DNA of 64,000 bases from Variovorax paradoxus B4 (GTDB lineage Bacteria > Pseudomonadota > Gammaproteobacteria > Burkholderiales > Burkholderiaceae_C): assembly GCF_000463015.1 (NCBI RefSeq), contig NC_022247.1:3720001-3784000 (forward strand), given 5' to 3'. Position 1 is the first letter of the stretch, and each line of letters starts with the position of its first letter. The notes beneath the pieces are model-generated. The model was given only the letters and a program-made list of their open reading frames with translations, was not told the origin of the DNA and did no database searches. A program made the translations under genes and the position numbers. This document shows positions 41,162-50,263 of this stretch, one piece after another.

Positions 41162-42295
41162 TCAGACGCGCTCGAGGATGGTGGCAATGCCCTGCCCGCC
41201 GCCGATGCATTGCGTGGCCAGCGCATAGCGGCCCTTCTCGCGTGCGAGCAGCGACGCCGCCTTGCCCGTGATGCGCGCACCGGTCGCACCCAGCGGATGG
41301 CCGATGGCAAGGCCGCCCCCGTCGAGATTGATCTTCGCCGTATCGAGGCCAAGATCGCGGATGCAGGCCAGCGCCTGCGACGAGAAGGCTTCGTTGATCT
41401 CGATCACGTCGAGGTCGGCCGCGCTGAGGCCTGCGCGCGCCAGCGCCTTGCGCGTTGCGGGGATCGGGCCGATGCCCATGATGGCCGGGTCGACGCCCAC
41501 GGTCGCGAACGAGCGGATGCGCGCGAGCGCCTGCAGGCCGTGCTTCGCGGCGAAGGCGTCGCTGGTCACGAGCACGACTGCGGCGCCATCGGTGAGCGGC
41601 GAAGAGGTGCCGGCCGTCACCACGCCATCGGCACGGAACGCCGGCCTGAGGCCTGCCAGCGCCTCGGCCGAAGTGGCCGGGCGGATGCAGCCGTCGGCAT
41701 CGACCACGTCGCCCGAGGCCAGGCGCACCGGCACGATCTCGCCCGCCAGGCGCCCTTGCGCTCGCGCGGCGGCGGCCTTGCGGTGCGACTCGACGGCGAA
41801 GGCCTCCTGATCGGCGCGGCTCACGTTCCAGCGCTGCGCGACGTTCTCTGCGGTCTCGCCCATGGAGATGTAGGCGTCGGTGCTTTCCTTCAGCTCCAGG
41901 TTCGGCGAGAAGTTGAAGCCGCCCTGCGGCACCATCGTCATCGACTCCACGCCCACGCACAGGAAGGCCTCGCCCATGCCCGCCTCGATCTGCGCCGCGG
42001 CAATGTGCACGGCCTGCATCGACGAGCCGCAGAAGCGGTTGACCGTCATGCCGCCCACTTCATGCGGCAGCCCGGCGAGCAGGCCGACGATGCGCGCCAG
42101 GTTGTTGCCCTGCGAGGCCTCGGGGTACGCGCAGCCCAGGACGATGTCCTCGAGCAGTGCGGAGTCGAGGTCGGTGCGCTGCAGCAGGCCGCGAACCACA
42201 CCCGCGGCCAGCGTGTCGGGGCGCACCTCGGCGAGCGCGCCTTTCTTCGCGAAGTGGAAAGGCGAGCGGGCATAGGCGGAAATGACGGCTTTCAT
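41162..42295 (-). CDS. acetyl-CoA acyltransferase (thiolase)
   Basis: 377-aa degradative-type thiolase. Catalytic Cys C89 (NRFCGSS), His H333 (GGGLAIGHPLGATG) and C363 (CIGGGQG) are all present. It cleaves 3-ketoacyl-CoA or condenses acetyl-CoA. The ATG at 42295 follows a TetR-like inverted repeat by about 22 nt. Expression is likely controlled by the regulator gene 42390-42980 just upstream. Confidence 0.94.
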   Translation of the reverse strand: MKAVISAYARSPFHFAKKGALAEVRPDTLAAGVVRGLLQRTDLDSALLEDIVLGCAYPEASQGNNLARIVGLLAGLPHEVGGMTVNRFCGSSMQAVHIAAAQIEAGMGEAFLCVGVESMTMVPQGGFNFSPNLELKESTDAYISMGETAENVAQRWNVSRADQEAFAVESHRKAAAARAQGRLAGEIVPVRLASGDVVDADGCIRPATSAEALAGLRPAFRADGVVTAGTSSPLTDGAAVVLVTSDAFAAKHGLQALARIRSFATVGVDPAIMGIGPIPATRKALARAGLSAADLDVIEINEAFSSQALACIRDLGLDTAKINLDGGGLAIGHPLGATGARITGKAASLLAREKGRYALATQCIGGGQGIATILERV

Positions 42296-42317
42296 GAGAA
42301 CTCTCCTTGATTGAAAT

Positions 42318-42335
42318 CTACCATCCAATCGGTAG
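42318..42335 (-). promoter_or_regulatory. TetR-type operator before the thiolase gene
   Basis: CTACC-N8-GGTAG inverted repeat, 18 bp. A related site is found directly before tetR at 42984-42999. Confidence 0.6.
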
Positions 42336-42346
42336 GCAGTGAGGTC

Positions 42347-42371
42347 AAAAAATAGGCACGTCCTGCGTGCC
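42347..42371 (-). terminator. intrinsic terminator of the tetR gene
   Basis: On the minus strand GGCACG-CAGGA-CGTGCC followed by TATTTTTT. It lies between tetR and the thiolase operator, separating the two transcripts. Confidence 0.75.
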
Positions 42372-42389
42372 TGCGATGCCGCCCGGCCA

Positions 42390-42980
42390 TCAGCCGGGCA
42401 ACGAACTCCTGAGCTGCGCGATGGCTTCGTCGAAGTCCTCGACGCGTCCCGTCATGCGCGATGCGAGCAGCGCGCCCTGGCACACCGAAAACACATAGGC
42501 CGCCTGCGATGCGACCGATGCGCCCTTCTTCTGCCGGGCCGGCGCCAGCGCCCCCAGCACCCCGGTGAGCCACAGCACTTGCGTGTTGCGCAGTTCCTGC
42601 ACGGCCTGGCGCAGTTCCTCGTTGATGCAGTCCCACCCCGGCGTCAGCGCCCCCGCGGGACACATGCCCGAGCCCGCCTTGAGCGTGTTGCGGTACATGC
42701 GGAAATAGGATTCGAGCGCGTCCTTCGGCGTGCGCACCCGGGCCGCGTCCCAGTCCTTGAAGGACTGGGTGGCCTGCCGGATCACCGCGATGCCCAGCGC
42801 TTCCTTGGTTGGGAAATGGTGGTACAGGCTCGCCTTGCGGATGCCGACCGCATCGGCCACGTCCTGGAAGCTGAAGCCCAGGTAGGAGCGCGTTTCGATC
42901 AGGTGGCGCGCCACCCCGAGAATCTGCTCCCGGGTGCTGCCGGCGGCGAGTCCGGCGGGTCTGGCGGTGGCGGCGCTCAT
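42390..42980 (-). CDS. TetR-family transcriptional regulator
   Basis: 196 aa. The N-terminal helix-turn-helix is in FSFQDVADAVGIRKASLYHHFPTKEALG, with the usual preceding ILGVARHLIETRSYLG. The C-terminal half is the ligand and dimer domain. It lies upstream of the thiolase/MaoC unit with its own terminator. A palindromic site overlaps the -10 (TATAGT, minus strand, plus 42987-42992), which ends 6 nt before its ATG, so autoregulation and a leaderless mRNA are likely. Confidence 0.9.
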   Translation of the reverse strand: MSAATARPAGLAAGSTREQILGVARHLIETRSYLGFSFQDVADAVGIRKASLYHHFPTKEALGIAVIRQATQSFKDWDAARVRTPKDALESYFRMYRNTLKAGSGMCPAGALTPGWDCINEELRQAVQELRNTQVLWLTGVLGALAPARQKKGASVASQAAYVFSVCQGALLASRMTGRVEDFDEAIAQLRSSLPG

Positions 42981-42983
42981 CTG

Positions 42984-42999
42984 CCTACTATAAGGTAGG
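42984..42999 (-). promoter_or_regulatory. TetR-type operator overlapping the tetR -10
   Basis: CCTAC-TATAAG-GTAGG on the plus strand. The centre carries the minus-strand -10 TATAGT. Arms match those of the site at 42318-42335, with a shorter spacer. Confidence 0.6.
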
Positions 43000-43024
43000 G
43001 AAATTGAGACCGCAAGCCGCAAGG

Positions 43025-43981
43025 TCAATCGGCCTTGATGTTCGCGGCCTTCACGATGCGCCCGTTGCCTTCGAACTCCGAGGCGATCTCCCTGGCGAAG
43101 GCCGCGGGGGTGCCGCCGGTCGGCACGTTGTCGGTGGCCGTGAGCTTGGCGCGCAGCTCGGGGCTGGCGAGGGCCTTGTTGATCTCGGCGTTGTACTTCG
43201 CGATCAATGCGGGCGGCGTGGCCGCGGGCGCGAAGACGCCGAACACCGAGTTGATGTTCGCCGCGCTGTAGCCCAGCTCGCCCAGCGTGGGCACCTGCGG
43301 CAGGCTTTCGAGCCGAGCCGGCGCACCCACGGCCAGCGGACGCAGCTTGCCCGACTGGATGTGCGACGTGAGCGTCGGGCTCGCATTGCTCGAGAGAATC
43401 TCGAACTGCCCGCCGAGCGCATCGTTGAGCTGCTGGCCGCCGCCCTTGTAGGGCACGTGCGTGATGTCGACGCCCGTGGCCGCCTTCACCTGCTCGAGCA
43501 CGATGTGGCCGAGCGACGCCGGCCCCGAGGTGGCCCAGCGCACCGCGCCGGGCTGCGCCTTGGCATCGGCGATCAGCGCGCGAAAGTCCTTCGCCTTGCT
43601 GGCCGGCGTGGCGATCAGCAGCACCGGCGAATACATCACGCTCGCCACCGGCGCGATGTCCTTCAGCGGATCGAAGGGCAGCTTGCCGAGGTGCGGACTC
43701 AGCACCAGCGGGCTGATGGCCGAGAAGCCCAGCGTCGCGCCATCGGGTGCGGCCTTGGCGACGGCGTCCATGCCGATGGCACCGCTGGCACCGGCCCGGT
43801 TGTCGACGACCACCGTGGTGCCCAGCTGTGTGGCGAGCCTGTCGCCGAGCGCACGCGCGACCACGTCGCTGACGCCGCCCGCGGGATACGCCACGATGAG
43901 GCGGATGGTCTTGGGAACGGGCTGGGCCTGTGCGCCGCCGGCGGCGAACAGTACCGCCGCGACACAGATTCTTTTCTGCAT
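43025..43981 (-). CDS. Bug-family (TctC-like) tripartite tricarboxylate transporter receptor
   Basis: 318-aa periplasmic receptor. A signal peptide (RICVAAVLFAAGGAQAQP) leads to the family opening IRLIVAYPAGGVSDVVAR and to VVVDNRAGASGAIGMDAVAKAAPDG. In Comamonadaceae these receptors are numerous and usually lack adjacent TctAB. It lies upstream of tetR on the same strand. Ligand unknown; carboxylates are typical. Confidence 0.9.
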   Translation of the reverse strand: MQKRICVAAVLFAAGGAQAQPVPKTIRLIVAYPAGGVSDVVARALGDRLATQLGTTVVVDNRAGASGAIGMDAVAKAAPDGATLGFSAISPLVLSPHLGKLPFDPLKDIAPVASVMYSPVLLIATPASKAKDFRALIADAKAQPGAVRWATSGPASLGHIVLEQVKAATGVDITHVPYKGGGQQLNDALGGQFEILSSNASPTLTSHIQSGKLRPLAVGAPARLESLPQVPTLGELGYSAANINSVFGVFAPAATPPALIAKYNAEINKALASPELRAKLTATDNVPTGGTPAAFAREIASEFEGNGRIVKAANIKAD

Positions 43982-44028
43982 GAACGAAGTCTCTTTGCTG
44001 TTGGTTGAAATGAAGGAACACCGCGCCT

Positions 44029-44940
44029 TCAGCCGCGCGGGTGGTGCTGCGCATGCAACTGCTTGAGTCGTTCGCGCGCCACGTGGGTGTAGATGGTGGT
44101 CGTGGAGATGTCGGCATGGCCGAGCAGCAATTGCACCGCGCGCAGATCCACGCCATGGTTCAGCAGGTGCGTCGCGAAGGCATGGCGCAAGGTGTGCGGC
44201 GACAGCGGCACGTGGATGCCGGCCGCGGCGGCCTGCTTTTTCACGATGATCCAGAACATCACGCGCGTCATGCCCGCGCCGCGCGCGGTCACGAACAGGT
44301 CCGGTGTCTGCTGCCCGTCGAGGATGGCGGGGCGCGACTCCTCCAGGTAGCGCTCGATCCAGCGCCGCGCCTCGCCGCCGAAGGGCACGAGGCGCTCCTT
44401 GCTGCCCTTGCCGAGCACGCGCAGCACGCCGTCGTTCAGGCTCATGTCGATGACCTTGAGCGCCACCAGCTCGCTCACGCGCAGGCCGCTCGCATACATC
44501 AGCTCGAGCATCGCGCGGTCGCGCAGGCCGAGCGGCGTTTCGACGTCGGGCGCGGCCAGCAGGTCGTCCACCTGTTTTTCCGACAGCGTCTTGATGGCTC
44601 GCGGCATCTGCCGCGCGGGTGCGAGCCTGATGCTCGGATCGGCCGCGATGCGCCGCTCGCGCAGTGCCCAGCGGTAGTAGCGCTTGAACACCGTGAGCCG
44701 CCGGTTGGCCGAGGTGGCCTTGCCCTTGGTCGACAGGCGCGCGCCCATGTAGGCCTGCAGGTCGGACTCCTGTGCCGTGTCGAGCGCGCCGCCGCTGCGC
44801 TGCCTGCCCAGCCACTGTGCGAACAGCGCAAGGTCGCGGCGGTAGGCGGCGAGCGTGTTCTTCGACAGCCCGTCCTCGAGCCAGAGGGCATCGATGAAGT
44901 CGTCGATCTCGGGGGTTTGTGTGGCGGCGGCCTCGGTCAT
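44029..44940 (-). CDS. xerD: tyrosine recombinase XerD/XerC-type
   Basis: 303-aa recombinase. SAM-like N-terminal domain, then catalytic residues R154 (SGLRVSEL), K178, H249 and R252 (SPHTLRHAF), H275 (LLGHADIST) and Y284 (TTIYTHV). It acts with its partner at dif to resolve chromosome dimers. The length and isolation fit a housekeeping XerD rather than an integrase; XerC is the alternative. TATCTT ends 7 nt before its ATG. Confidence 0.9.
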   Translation of the reverse strand: MTEAAATQTPEIDDFIDALWLEDGLSKNTLAAYRRDLALFAQWLGRQRSGGALDTAQESDLQAYMGARLSTKGKATSANRRLTVFKRYYRWALRERRIAADPSIRLAPARQMPRAIKTLSEKQVDDLLAAPDVETPLGLRDRAMLELMYASGLRVSELVALKVIDMSLNDGVLRVLGKGSKERLVPFGGEARRWIERYLEESRPAILDGQQTPDLFVTARGAGMTRVMFWIIVKKQAAAAGIHVPLSPHTLRHAFATHLLNHGVDLRAVQLLLGHADISTTTIYTHVARERLKQLHAQHHPRG

Positions 44941-44952
44941 GCGCTGCAAGAT

Positions 44953-44987
44953 AACAAAAAGAAAAAGCCGCCCGTGGTGCGGGCGGC
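44953..44987 (-). terminator. intrinsic terminator after the Bug receptor gene at 45008
   Basis: Minus strand: stem GCCGCCCG/CGGGCGGC with loop CACCA, then TTTTTCTTTTTG. It separates the receptor gene from xerD. Confidence 0.92.
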
Positions 44988-45007
44988 TTCGGCAGGGTGG
45001 GCGAGGC

Positions 45008-45982
45008 TCAGTCCAGCTTGAGCTTCTGCTTTGCGACGACCTGCTTGTAGACCTCGTACTCGGCCTTGATCTGCGCCGCGAACTGCTCGGGCGTGTTGGC
45101 CACGATCAGCGACCCCGTGTCTTCGATGCGCTTCTTCACGGCCGGGTCTTCCACCGACTTCTTCACGCCGGCGTTGATCTTGTCGACCACTTCCTTCGGC
45201 AGGCCCTTGGGGCCCAGGATGCCGTAGTACGCCATGCGGTTGACCGGCTCGAGCCCCACTTCCTTGAAAGTCGGCACATTGGGCAACGCGGCCAGGCGCT
45301 GCGGCGCCGACACCACGATGGGAACCAGCCGGCCGCTCTGGATGAAAGGCATGGCCGACGGGATGTTGTCGAAGATGATCGGCACCTGGCCGGCCACCAC
45401 GTCGTTGAGCGCAGGGCCCGCGCCGCGGTAGGGAATGTGCGTGACGAAGGTGTTGGTGAGGCTCTTGTAGAGCTCCATCAACAGGTGGCCGATGCCGCCC
45501 GTGCCCGACGAGGCGTACGAGTACTTGCCGGGGTTCTTCTTGAGCTCGGCCACGAACTCCGCGTAATTCTTGGCCGGGAAGCTCGGATTCACCGCAATGA
45601 TGTTGGGCGTGGCCGCGATGTTGATGATCGGCGTGAAGTCGTTGATCGGGTCGTACGGCACCTTGGGGTTGATGGCCGGATTGGCCGCCGTGCTCGAAAC
45701 CGTGGCAACGCCGAGCTTGTAGCCGTCGGGCGCGGCGCGCGCCGTTTCGGCCGCACCCACGATGCCGCCGCCGCCGGCACGGTTGATCACCACCACCGGC
45801 TGGCCCAGCACCTTGCCCAGCGGATCGGAAATCACGCGCGCCACGATGTCGGTCGTGCCGCCCGGTGCAAAGGGCACGCTCAGTTCGACCGGCTTGTTCG
45901 GATAGCCCTGCGCGAAGCTCTGGCCCGCGGCCGCGACCAGCGCGGCGGCTCCCACCATGGCGCCCCATTGACGACGTTGCAT
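45008..45982 (-). CDS. Bug-family (TctC-like) periplasmic receptor
   Basis: 324 aa with a signal peptide ([21 protein letters not shown]). Family landmarks: [36 protein letters not shown], and [19 protein letters not shown], which helps hold a carboxylate ligand. It is monocistronic, bounded by a strong terminator. The ligand is unknown. Confidence 0.92.
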   Translation of the reverse strand: MQRRQWGAMVGAAALVAAAGQSFAQGYPNKPVELSVPFAPGGTTDIVARVISDPLGKVLGQPVVVINRAGGGGIVGAAETARAAPDGYKLGVATVSSTAANPAINPKVPYDPINDFTPIINIAATPNIIAVNPSFPAKNYAEFVAELKKNPGKYSYASSGTGGIGHLLMELYKSLTNTFVTHIPYRGAGPALNDVVAGQVPIIFDNIPSAMPFIQSGRLVPIVVSAPQRLAALPNVPTFKEVGLEPVNRMAYYGILGPKGLPKEVVDKINAGVKKSVEDPAVKKRIEDTGSLIVANTPEQFAAQIKAEYEVYKQVVAKQKLKLD

Positions 45983-46084
45983 CTAAAACTCCTTGATTGA
46001 CTGATGTCGAAAAACCAAAGCCCCGGATGCTAGCGGCTTCGTACTTCGCCCGTGCTGTGGATTACCCATGGTCCGCCACGGTTT

Positions 46085-47002
46085 ATGCTCGAAGCGGTGA
46101 ACTTTGCCCAGCTGCTCTTCCCGGATTTCTCGCTCATTGCCATCGGTTGGCTGCTTTGCCGCTACACCGCGCTCGACCGCCGCGTGTGGGACCAGGTCGA
46201 AAGCCTGGTGTACTACTTTCTGTTCCCGGTGCTGCTGTTTCATTCGATCGTGCGCAGCCCGCTCGATTTTGCCGCTACCTCGAACCTGCTCACCGCGGGC
46301 GTGGCCATCGGCCTCTGCGGCATCGCGATGGCCTACGCGCTGCCCTACGTCCCCGGCCTCGGTTCGCACATCGACCGCCGCGATCACGCGGCCAGCGCGC
46401 AGATCGGGTTCCGCTTCAACTCCTTCATCTGCCTTGCGCTCGCCGAACGGCTGGCCGGTGCGCAGGGCCTGTTGCTGATCGCGGTGCTGATCGGCGTGTG
46501 CGTGCCGATGTTCAACATCGCAGCCGTCTGGCCGATGGCGCGGCACGCGCAGAGCGGCTTCGCGCGGCAGCTGATGCGCAACCCGCTGATCGTCGCCACG
46601 CTGGCCGGGCTGCTGGCGAACGTGCTGGGCTTCACCGTTCCGAACTGGGCCACGCCCACGCTCACGCGCATCGGCGCCGCGTCGCTTGCGCTCGGCCTGC
46701 TGGCGGCGGGCGCCGGCATGCAGTTCGCAACCCTGGGTCGTGGAAAGGTGCTGGCGGTGTCGGTGCTGTCCATACGGCATCTGTTCCTGCCGCTGGTGGC
46801 GTGGGGCCTCTCTCTTGCACTGCGGCTGGACGCGACACAGGCTTCCGTGCTGATGGCGTTCTCCGCCGTGCCCACGGCCTCGAGCGCCTATGTGCTGGCG
46901 GCGCGCATGGGCTACAACGGACCGTACGTGGCAGGTCTCGTGACCCTGTCCACGCTGCTGGGAATGGCGAGCCTGCCGTTTGCGCTGGCCCTGCCGCGCT
47001 AG
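46085..47002 (+). CDS. AEC-family (auxin efflux carrier-like) transporter
   Basis: 305-aa membrane protein with about ten hydrophobic helices. It starts NFAQLLFPDFSLIAIGWLL and has the family pattern MRNPLIVATLAGLLAN and VLMAFSAVPTASSAYVLAARMGYN. Relatives move malonate, malate or other small carboxylates. A GTG at 46052 would add 11 residues. Adjacent Bug receptor is divergent. Confidence 0.88.
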   Translation: MLEAVNFAQLLFPDFSLIAIGWLLCRYTALDRRVWDQVESLVYYFLFPVLLFHSIVRSPLDFAATSNLLTAGVAIGLCGIAMAYALPYVPGLGSHIDRRDHAASAQIGFRFNSFICLALAERLAGAQGLLLIAVLIGVCVPMFNIAAVWPMARHAQSGFARQLMRNPLIVATLAGLLANVLGFTVPNWATPTLTRIGAASLALGLLAAGAGMQFATLGRGKVLAVSVLSIRHLFLPLVAWGLSLALRLDATQASVLMAFSAVPTASSAYVLAARMGYNGPYVAGLVTLSTLLGMASLPFALALPR

Positions 47003-47009
47003 GGTTCGT

Positions 47010-48086
47010 TCAGCGTTCGGGGCGCTGCGCCAGCGCCCACGCCACGTGCTCGCGCACCAGTTCGCTGGGGTCCGAGGCCCGCGTGGCCAGGGCCTCCGCG
47101 GCGCCGCTCTCGCCCGCGCGCAGCGCGTTTCCCAGTGCCACGGCGATGTTGCGCAGCCAGCGTTCATGCCCGATGCGCCGGATGGGGCTGCCTTGGGTGA
47201 AGCGCAGAAAATCTTCCTCGCTCCAGGCAAAGAGCGAAGCCAGCGCCTGGCCGGTGAGCCCTTCGCGCGCATCGAAGTCGGGCAGCGCGCTCTTCTTCGC
47301 GAACTTGTTCCAGGGGCAGATCAGCTGGCAGTCGTCGCAGCCGTAGATGCGGTTGCCCATCAGGGGCCGAAGCTCCAGCGGAATCGGTCCGCCGTGCTCG
47401 ATGGTCAGGTACGAAATGCAGCGCCGCGCATCGAGCCGGTACGGCGCGACGATGGCCTTTGTCGGGCAGACGTCGATGCAGGCGCTGCAGCTGCCGCAGT
47501 GCGCGGTGACCGGCTCGCTTTCGGGCAATGCCATGTCGACGTAGATCTCGCCCAGGAAGAACATCGAGCCCGCGCTGCGGTCCAGCACCAGCGTGTGCTT
47601 GCCGCGCCAGCCCTGGCCGCTGCGGGATGCGAGCTCGGCTTCGAGCACCGGGGCCGAATCGGTGAAGGCGCGATGCCCGAATGGCCCCACCTCCTCGGCA
47701 ATGCGCTCGGCCAGCCTGGCCAGCCGCGCACGCAGCACCCTGTGATAATCGCGGCCGCGCGCATAGACCGAGACGATGGCTTCGCCGGGCCGCGCGAGGC
47801 GATCGAATTCCACGGCCTGCCAATCGTCGAGCGGCGTGTCGCGCGGCAGGTAGTCCATGCGTGCCGTGATGACGCTCACCGTGCCCGGCACCAGTTCGGC
47901 CGGCCTGGCGCGGCGCGTGCCATGCGTTGCCATGTATTTCATCTCGCCATGGAACCCATGGGCCAGCCATTGCATCAGACCTTCCTCGGCGCTCGATAAA
48001 TCGACGCCCGCGATTCCGATTTGGGAGAATCCGAGTTCCCGGGCCAATGCCTGAATACGAGCAACGAGTGGATGGCTGACGATCAC
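47010..48086 (-). CDS. queG: epoxyqueuosine reductase
   Basis: 358-aa cobalamin- and iron-sulfur-dependent enzyme that reduces epoxyqueuosine in tRNA to queuosine. Two 4Fe-4S clusters are given by CGSCSACIDVCP and CDDCQLICPWN, plus the Cys in RRCISYL. The active-site D in FTDSAPVLE is present. The start codon is GTG at 48086, preceded by TACAAT with 6 nt between, so the mRNA may be leaderless. The 5' end overlaps that of divergent tsaE by 15 nt. Confidence 0.94.
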   Translation of the reverse strand: MIVSHPLVARIQALARELGFSQIGIAGVDLSSAEEGLMQWLAHGFHGEMKYMATHGTRRARPAELVPGTVSVITARMDYLPRDTPLDDWQAVEFDRLARPGEAIVSVYARGRDYHRVLRARLARLAERIAEEVGPFGHRAFTDSAPVLEAELASRSGQGWRGKHTLVLDRSAGSMFFLGEIYVDMALPESEPVTAHCGSCSACIDVCPTKAIVAPYRLDARRCISYLTIEHGGPIPLELRPLMGNRIYGCDDCQLICPWNKFAKKSALPDFDAREGLTGQALASLFAWSEEDFLRFTQGSPIRRIGHERWLRNIAVALGNALRAGESGAAEALATRASDPSELVREHVAWALAQRPER

Positions 48087-48581
48087 TTGCCGATTGTAGA
48101 AACGCCGAAGAACGCCGGCCGCATGCTGCGCTGGCGCAGCGAAGAAGACACCGACGCCTTCGCGCGCGCGCTGGCGGCCTCGCCCGCGCTGCGCAATGCC
48201 TTCATCGCGCTGCACGGCGACCTCGGCGCCGGCAAGACCACCTTCGTGCGCCACCTGCTGCGCGCGCTCGGCATCGAGGGCCGCATCAAGAGCCCGACCT
48301 ATGCGGTGGTCGAGCCCCACGAAGCGCCCGACGGCCTTGCCATCTTTCATTTCGACTTCTACCGCTTCAACGATCCGCGCGAGTGGGACGACGCCGGCTT
48401 CCGTGACATTTTCGCGGGACCGGGCCTCAAGCTCGCGGAGTGGCCAGAAAACGCTGCCGGCCGCACACCAATTGCCGACCTCGCTATTAAAATAGAAGCA
48501 ATGACAGACGACACACGCAGCGTGACCCTCCTGGCGAACACTCCCCGCGGCAGCGACCTGCTGGCGCACGTCGGCGCATGA
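48072..48581 (+). CDS. tsaE: tRNA threonylcarbamoyladenosine biosynthesis ATPase
   Basis: 169-aa P-loop ATPase that helps TsaBD make t6A37 in tRNA. Walker A is GDLGAGKTTFVR; KSPTYAVVEPHE and the W in AEWPENA are family-typical. An ATG at 48123 (152 aa) would match E. coli TsaE length and avoid overlap with queG. The stop overlaps amiC (ATGA); the same tsaE-amiC-mutL-miaA order is known in E. coli. Confidence 0.93.
   Translation: MADDHLPIVETPKNAGRMLRWRSEEDTDAFARALAASPALRNAFIALHGDLGAGKTTFVRHLLRALGIEGRIKSPTYAVVEPHEAPDGLAIFHFDFYRFNDPREWDDAGFRDIFAGPGLKLAEWPENAAGRTPIADLAIKIEAMTDDTRSVTLLANTPRGSDLLAHVGA
48093..48098 (-). promoter_or_regulatory. -10 hexamer of queG, inside the tsaE coding region
   Basis: Minus strand TACAAT, ending 6 nt before the GTG start of queG. 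It lies in the tsaE 5' region if tsaE starts at 48072. Confidence 0.45.
48483..48499. repeat. 17-nt dispersed near-palindrome, copy 4 (inside tsaE)
   Basis: GCTATTAAAATAGAAGC. Less perfect at the right end than the other copies. It encodes AIKIEA near the TsaE C-terminus, an A+T-rich island in a GC-rich gene. Confidence 0.45.
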
Positions 48582-50134
48582 AGGCCAGCGGCCTCAAGCG
48601 GCGCGTGCTGCTGCAGGGCGGCAGCGTCGCGCTGATGCTCGGCGTGCACCAGATCGCGCGCGGCGCCACCATCCTCGCGGTGCGCGTGTGGCCTGCGGCC
48701 GACTACACGCGCGTGACCATCGAATCCGATGCACGGCTCCATTCGCAGCAGCTGGTCGTCGGCAGTCCGCCGCGGCTGGCAGTGGACATCGAAGGCATCG
48801 ATCTCAACCCCGAACTGCGCGAACTGGTCGGCAAGATCAAGCCCGGCGACCCGTATATCAACGGCCTGCGCGTCGGCCAGAACGCACCGAAGGTGGTGCG
48901 CATCGTGTTCGACCTCAAGCAGGCCGTGGTGCCGCAGGTCTTCTCGCTCGCGCCGATCGCCGCGTACAAGCACCGGCTGGTGCTCGACCTCTACCCCGAA
49001 AAAGCCATCGATCCGATGGAGGCGCTGATCACCGAGCGCCTGCGCGAGGCGCCGCGCAGCAGCGGTGGCGGCAACGACACCGCCGTGGCCAGCGCGCCCT
49101 CGGTGCCGCCGCCCGCCGCGCCCTCTTCGGGCCTTGCGCCCGACGGAGGGCCGCCGATCCTCGTGCGGCCTTCGCCCAACGTGCCCGCGCCGCGCCCCGC
49201 CCCCGGCAGCATCGCGCCTCCCGCCCGGCCGCCGGCCGCTGCGGCCGCGCCCGCACCCGATCCGCTGGGCGAGCTGATGGCGCAGCAGTCGACGCGGCCC
49301 GGCCCTGTCGCGCCTCCACCGCCCATTGCTCCTGCTACGCCTGCTGCGCCTGTTGCGCCCGCCGCGCCTGTCGCATCCACGCGTGGCGGCGCCACCACGA
49401 GCCGCACCGACCGCATCATCATCGTGGCGCTCGATCCCGGCCATGGCGGCGAAGACCCGGGCGCCATCGGCCCCAACGGCACGCGCGAGAAAGACATCGT
49501 GCTGCAGATCGCGCACCGCCTGCGCGACCGCATCAACGCCAGCAGCGTCAACGGCAATCCGATGCGCGCGTTTCTCACGCGTGACGCCGATTTTTTCGTG
49601 CCGCTGGGTGTGCGCGTGCAAAAGGCGCGGCGCGTGCAGGCCGACCTCTTCGTGAGCATCCATGCCGATGCGTTCACCACGCCCGCCGCGCGCGGCGCGA
49701 GTGTTTTTGCGCTGAGCCAGAGCGGTGCATCGAGCAGCGCCGCGCGCTGGCTCGCCAACAAGGAAAACGAAGCCGACAAGGTCGGCGGCGTGAACGTGGG
49801 CAACCACGAAGTGCAGGTGCAGCGCGCGCTGCTCGACATGAGCACCACGGCGCAGATCAACGACAGCCTCAAGCTCGGCGGCGCCATGCTCGGCGAGATC
49901 CGCGGCATCGGCGCGCGGCTGCACAAGCCCGCGGTCGAGCAGGCCGGCTTCGCGGTGCTCAAGGCACCCGACATCCCCAGCGTGCTGGTCGAAACGGCGT
50001 TCATCAGCAACCCCGAAGAAGAAGCGAACCTGCGCAGCGTCAGCTACCAGGAAAGCCTTTCCGATGCTCTGATGCGCGGCATCCAGCGCTACTTTGCGCA
50101 GAACCCGCCGCTGGCGCGCAGTCGCCAACTCTAG
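48578..50134 (+). CDS. amiC: N-acetylmuramoyl-L-alanine amidase AmiC
   Basis: 518-aa periplasmic amidase that splits septal peptidoglycan. A twin-arginine-like leader (KRRVLLQGGSVALMLG) predicts Tat export as for E. coli AmiC. An AMIN domain (residues ~30-140, ILAVRVWPAADYTRVTIESD) is followed by a Pro/Ala-rich linker of about 120 residues and the zinc amidase_3 domain from LDPGHGGEDPGAIG to VLVETAFISNPEEE. The long linker is unusual in length. Overlaps tsaE. Confidence 0.95.
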   Translation: MKASGLKRRVLLQGGSVALMLGVHQIARGATILAVRVWPAADYTRVTIESDARLHSQQLVVGSPPRLAVDIEGIDLNPELRELVGKIKPGDPYINGLRVGQNAPKVVRIVFDLKQAVVPQVFSLAPIAAYKHRLVLDLYPEKAIDPMEALITERLREAPRSSGGGNDTAVASAPSVPPPAAPSSGLAPDGGPPILVRPSPNVPAPRPAPGSIAPPARPPAAAAAPAPDPLGELMAQQSTRPGPVAPPPPIAPATPAAPVAPAAPVASTRGGATTSRTDRIIIVALDPGHGGEDPGAIGPNGTREKDIVLQIAHRLRDRINASSVNGNPMRAFLTRDADFFVPLGVRVQKARRVQADLFVSIHADAFTTPAARGASVFALSQSGASSSAARWLANKENEADKVGGVNVGNHEVQVQRALLDMSTTAQINDSLKLGGAMLGEIRGIGARLHKPAVEQAGFAVLKAPDIPSVLVETAFISNPEEEANLRSVSYQESLSDALMRGIQRYFAQNPPLARSRQL

Positions 50135-50263
50135 GCCTCGCTCGCCCTGCCGTCCCACGCCGGGCGGCCCGTGGCAACGCACAGGCAAGCGCGGCAGGCT
50201 CCTACACAGGGGACCAGTGCCTTTTGACCATCATGGTCCCATCACTCTAGAAAGGTGGACACC

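Noticed and set aside
50209..50240. GGGACCA/TGGTCCC inverted repeat before the glycine-zipper gene
   Set aside because: The loop is 16 nt and no T-run follows; too weak to call as a terminator or operator.
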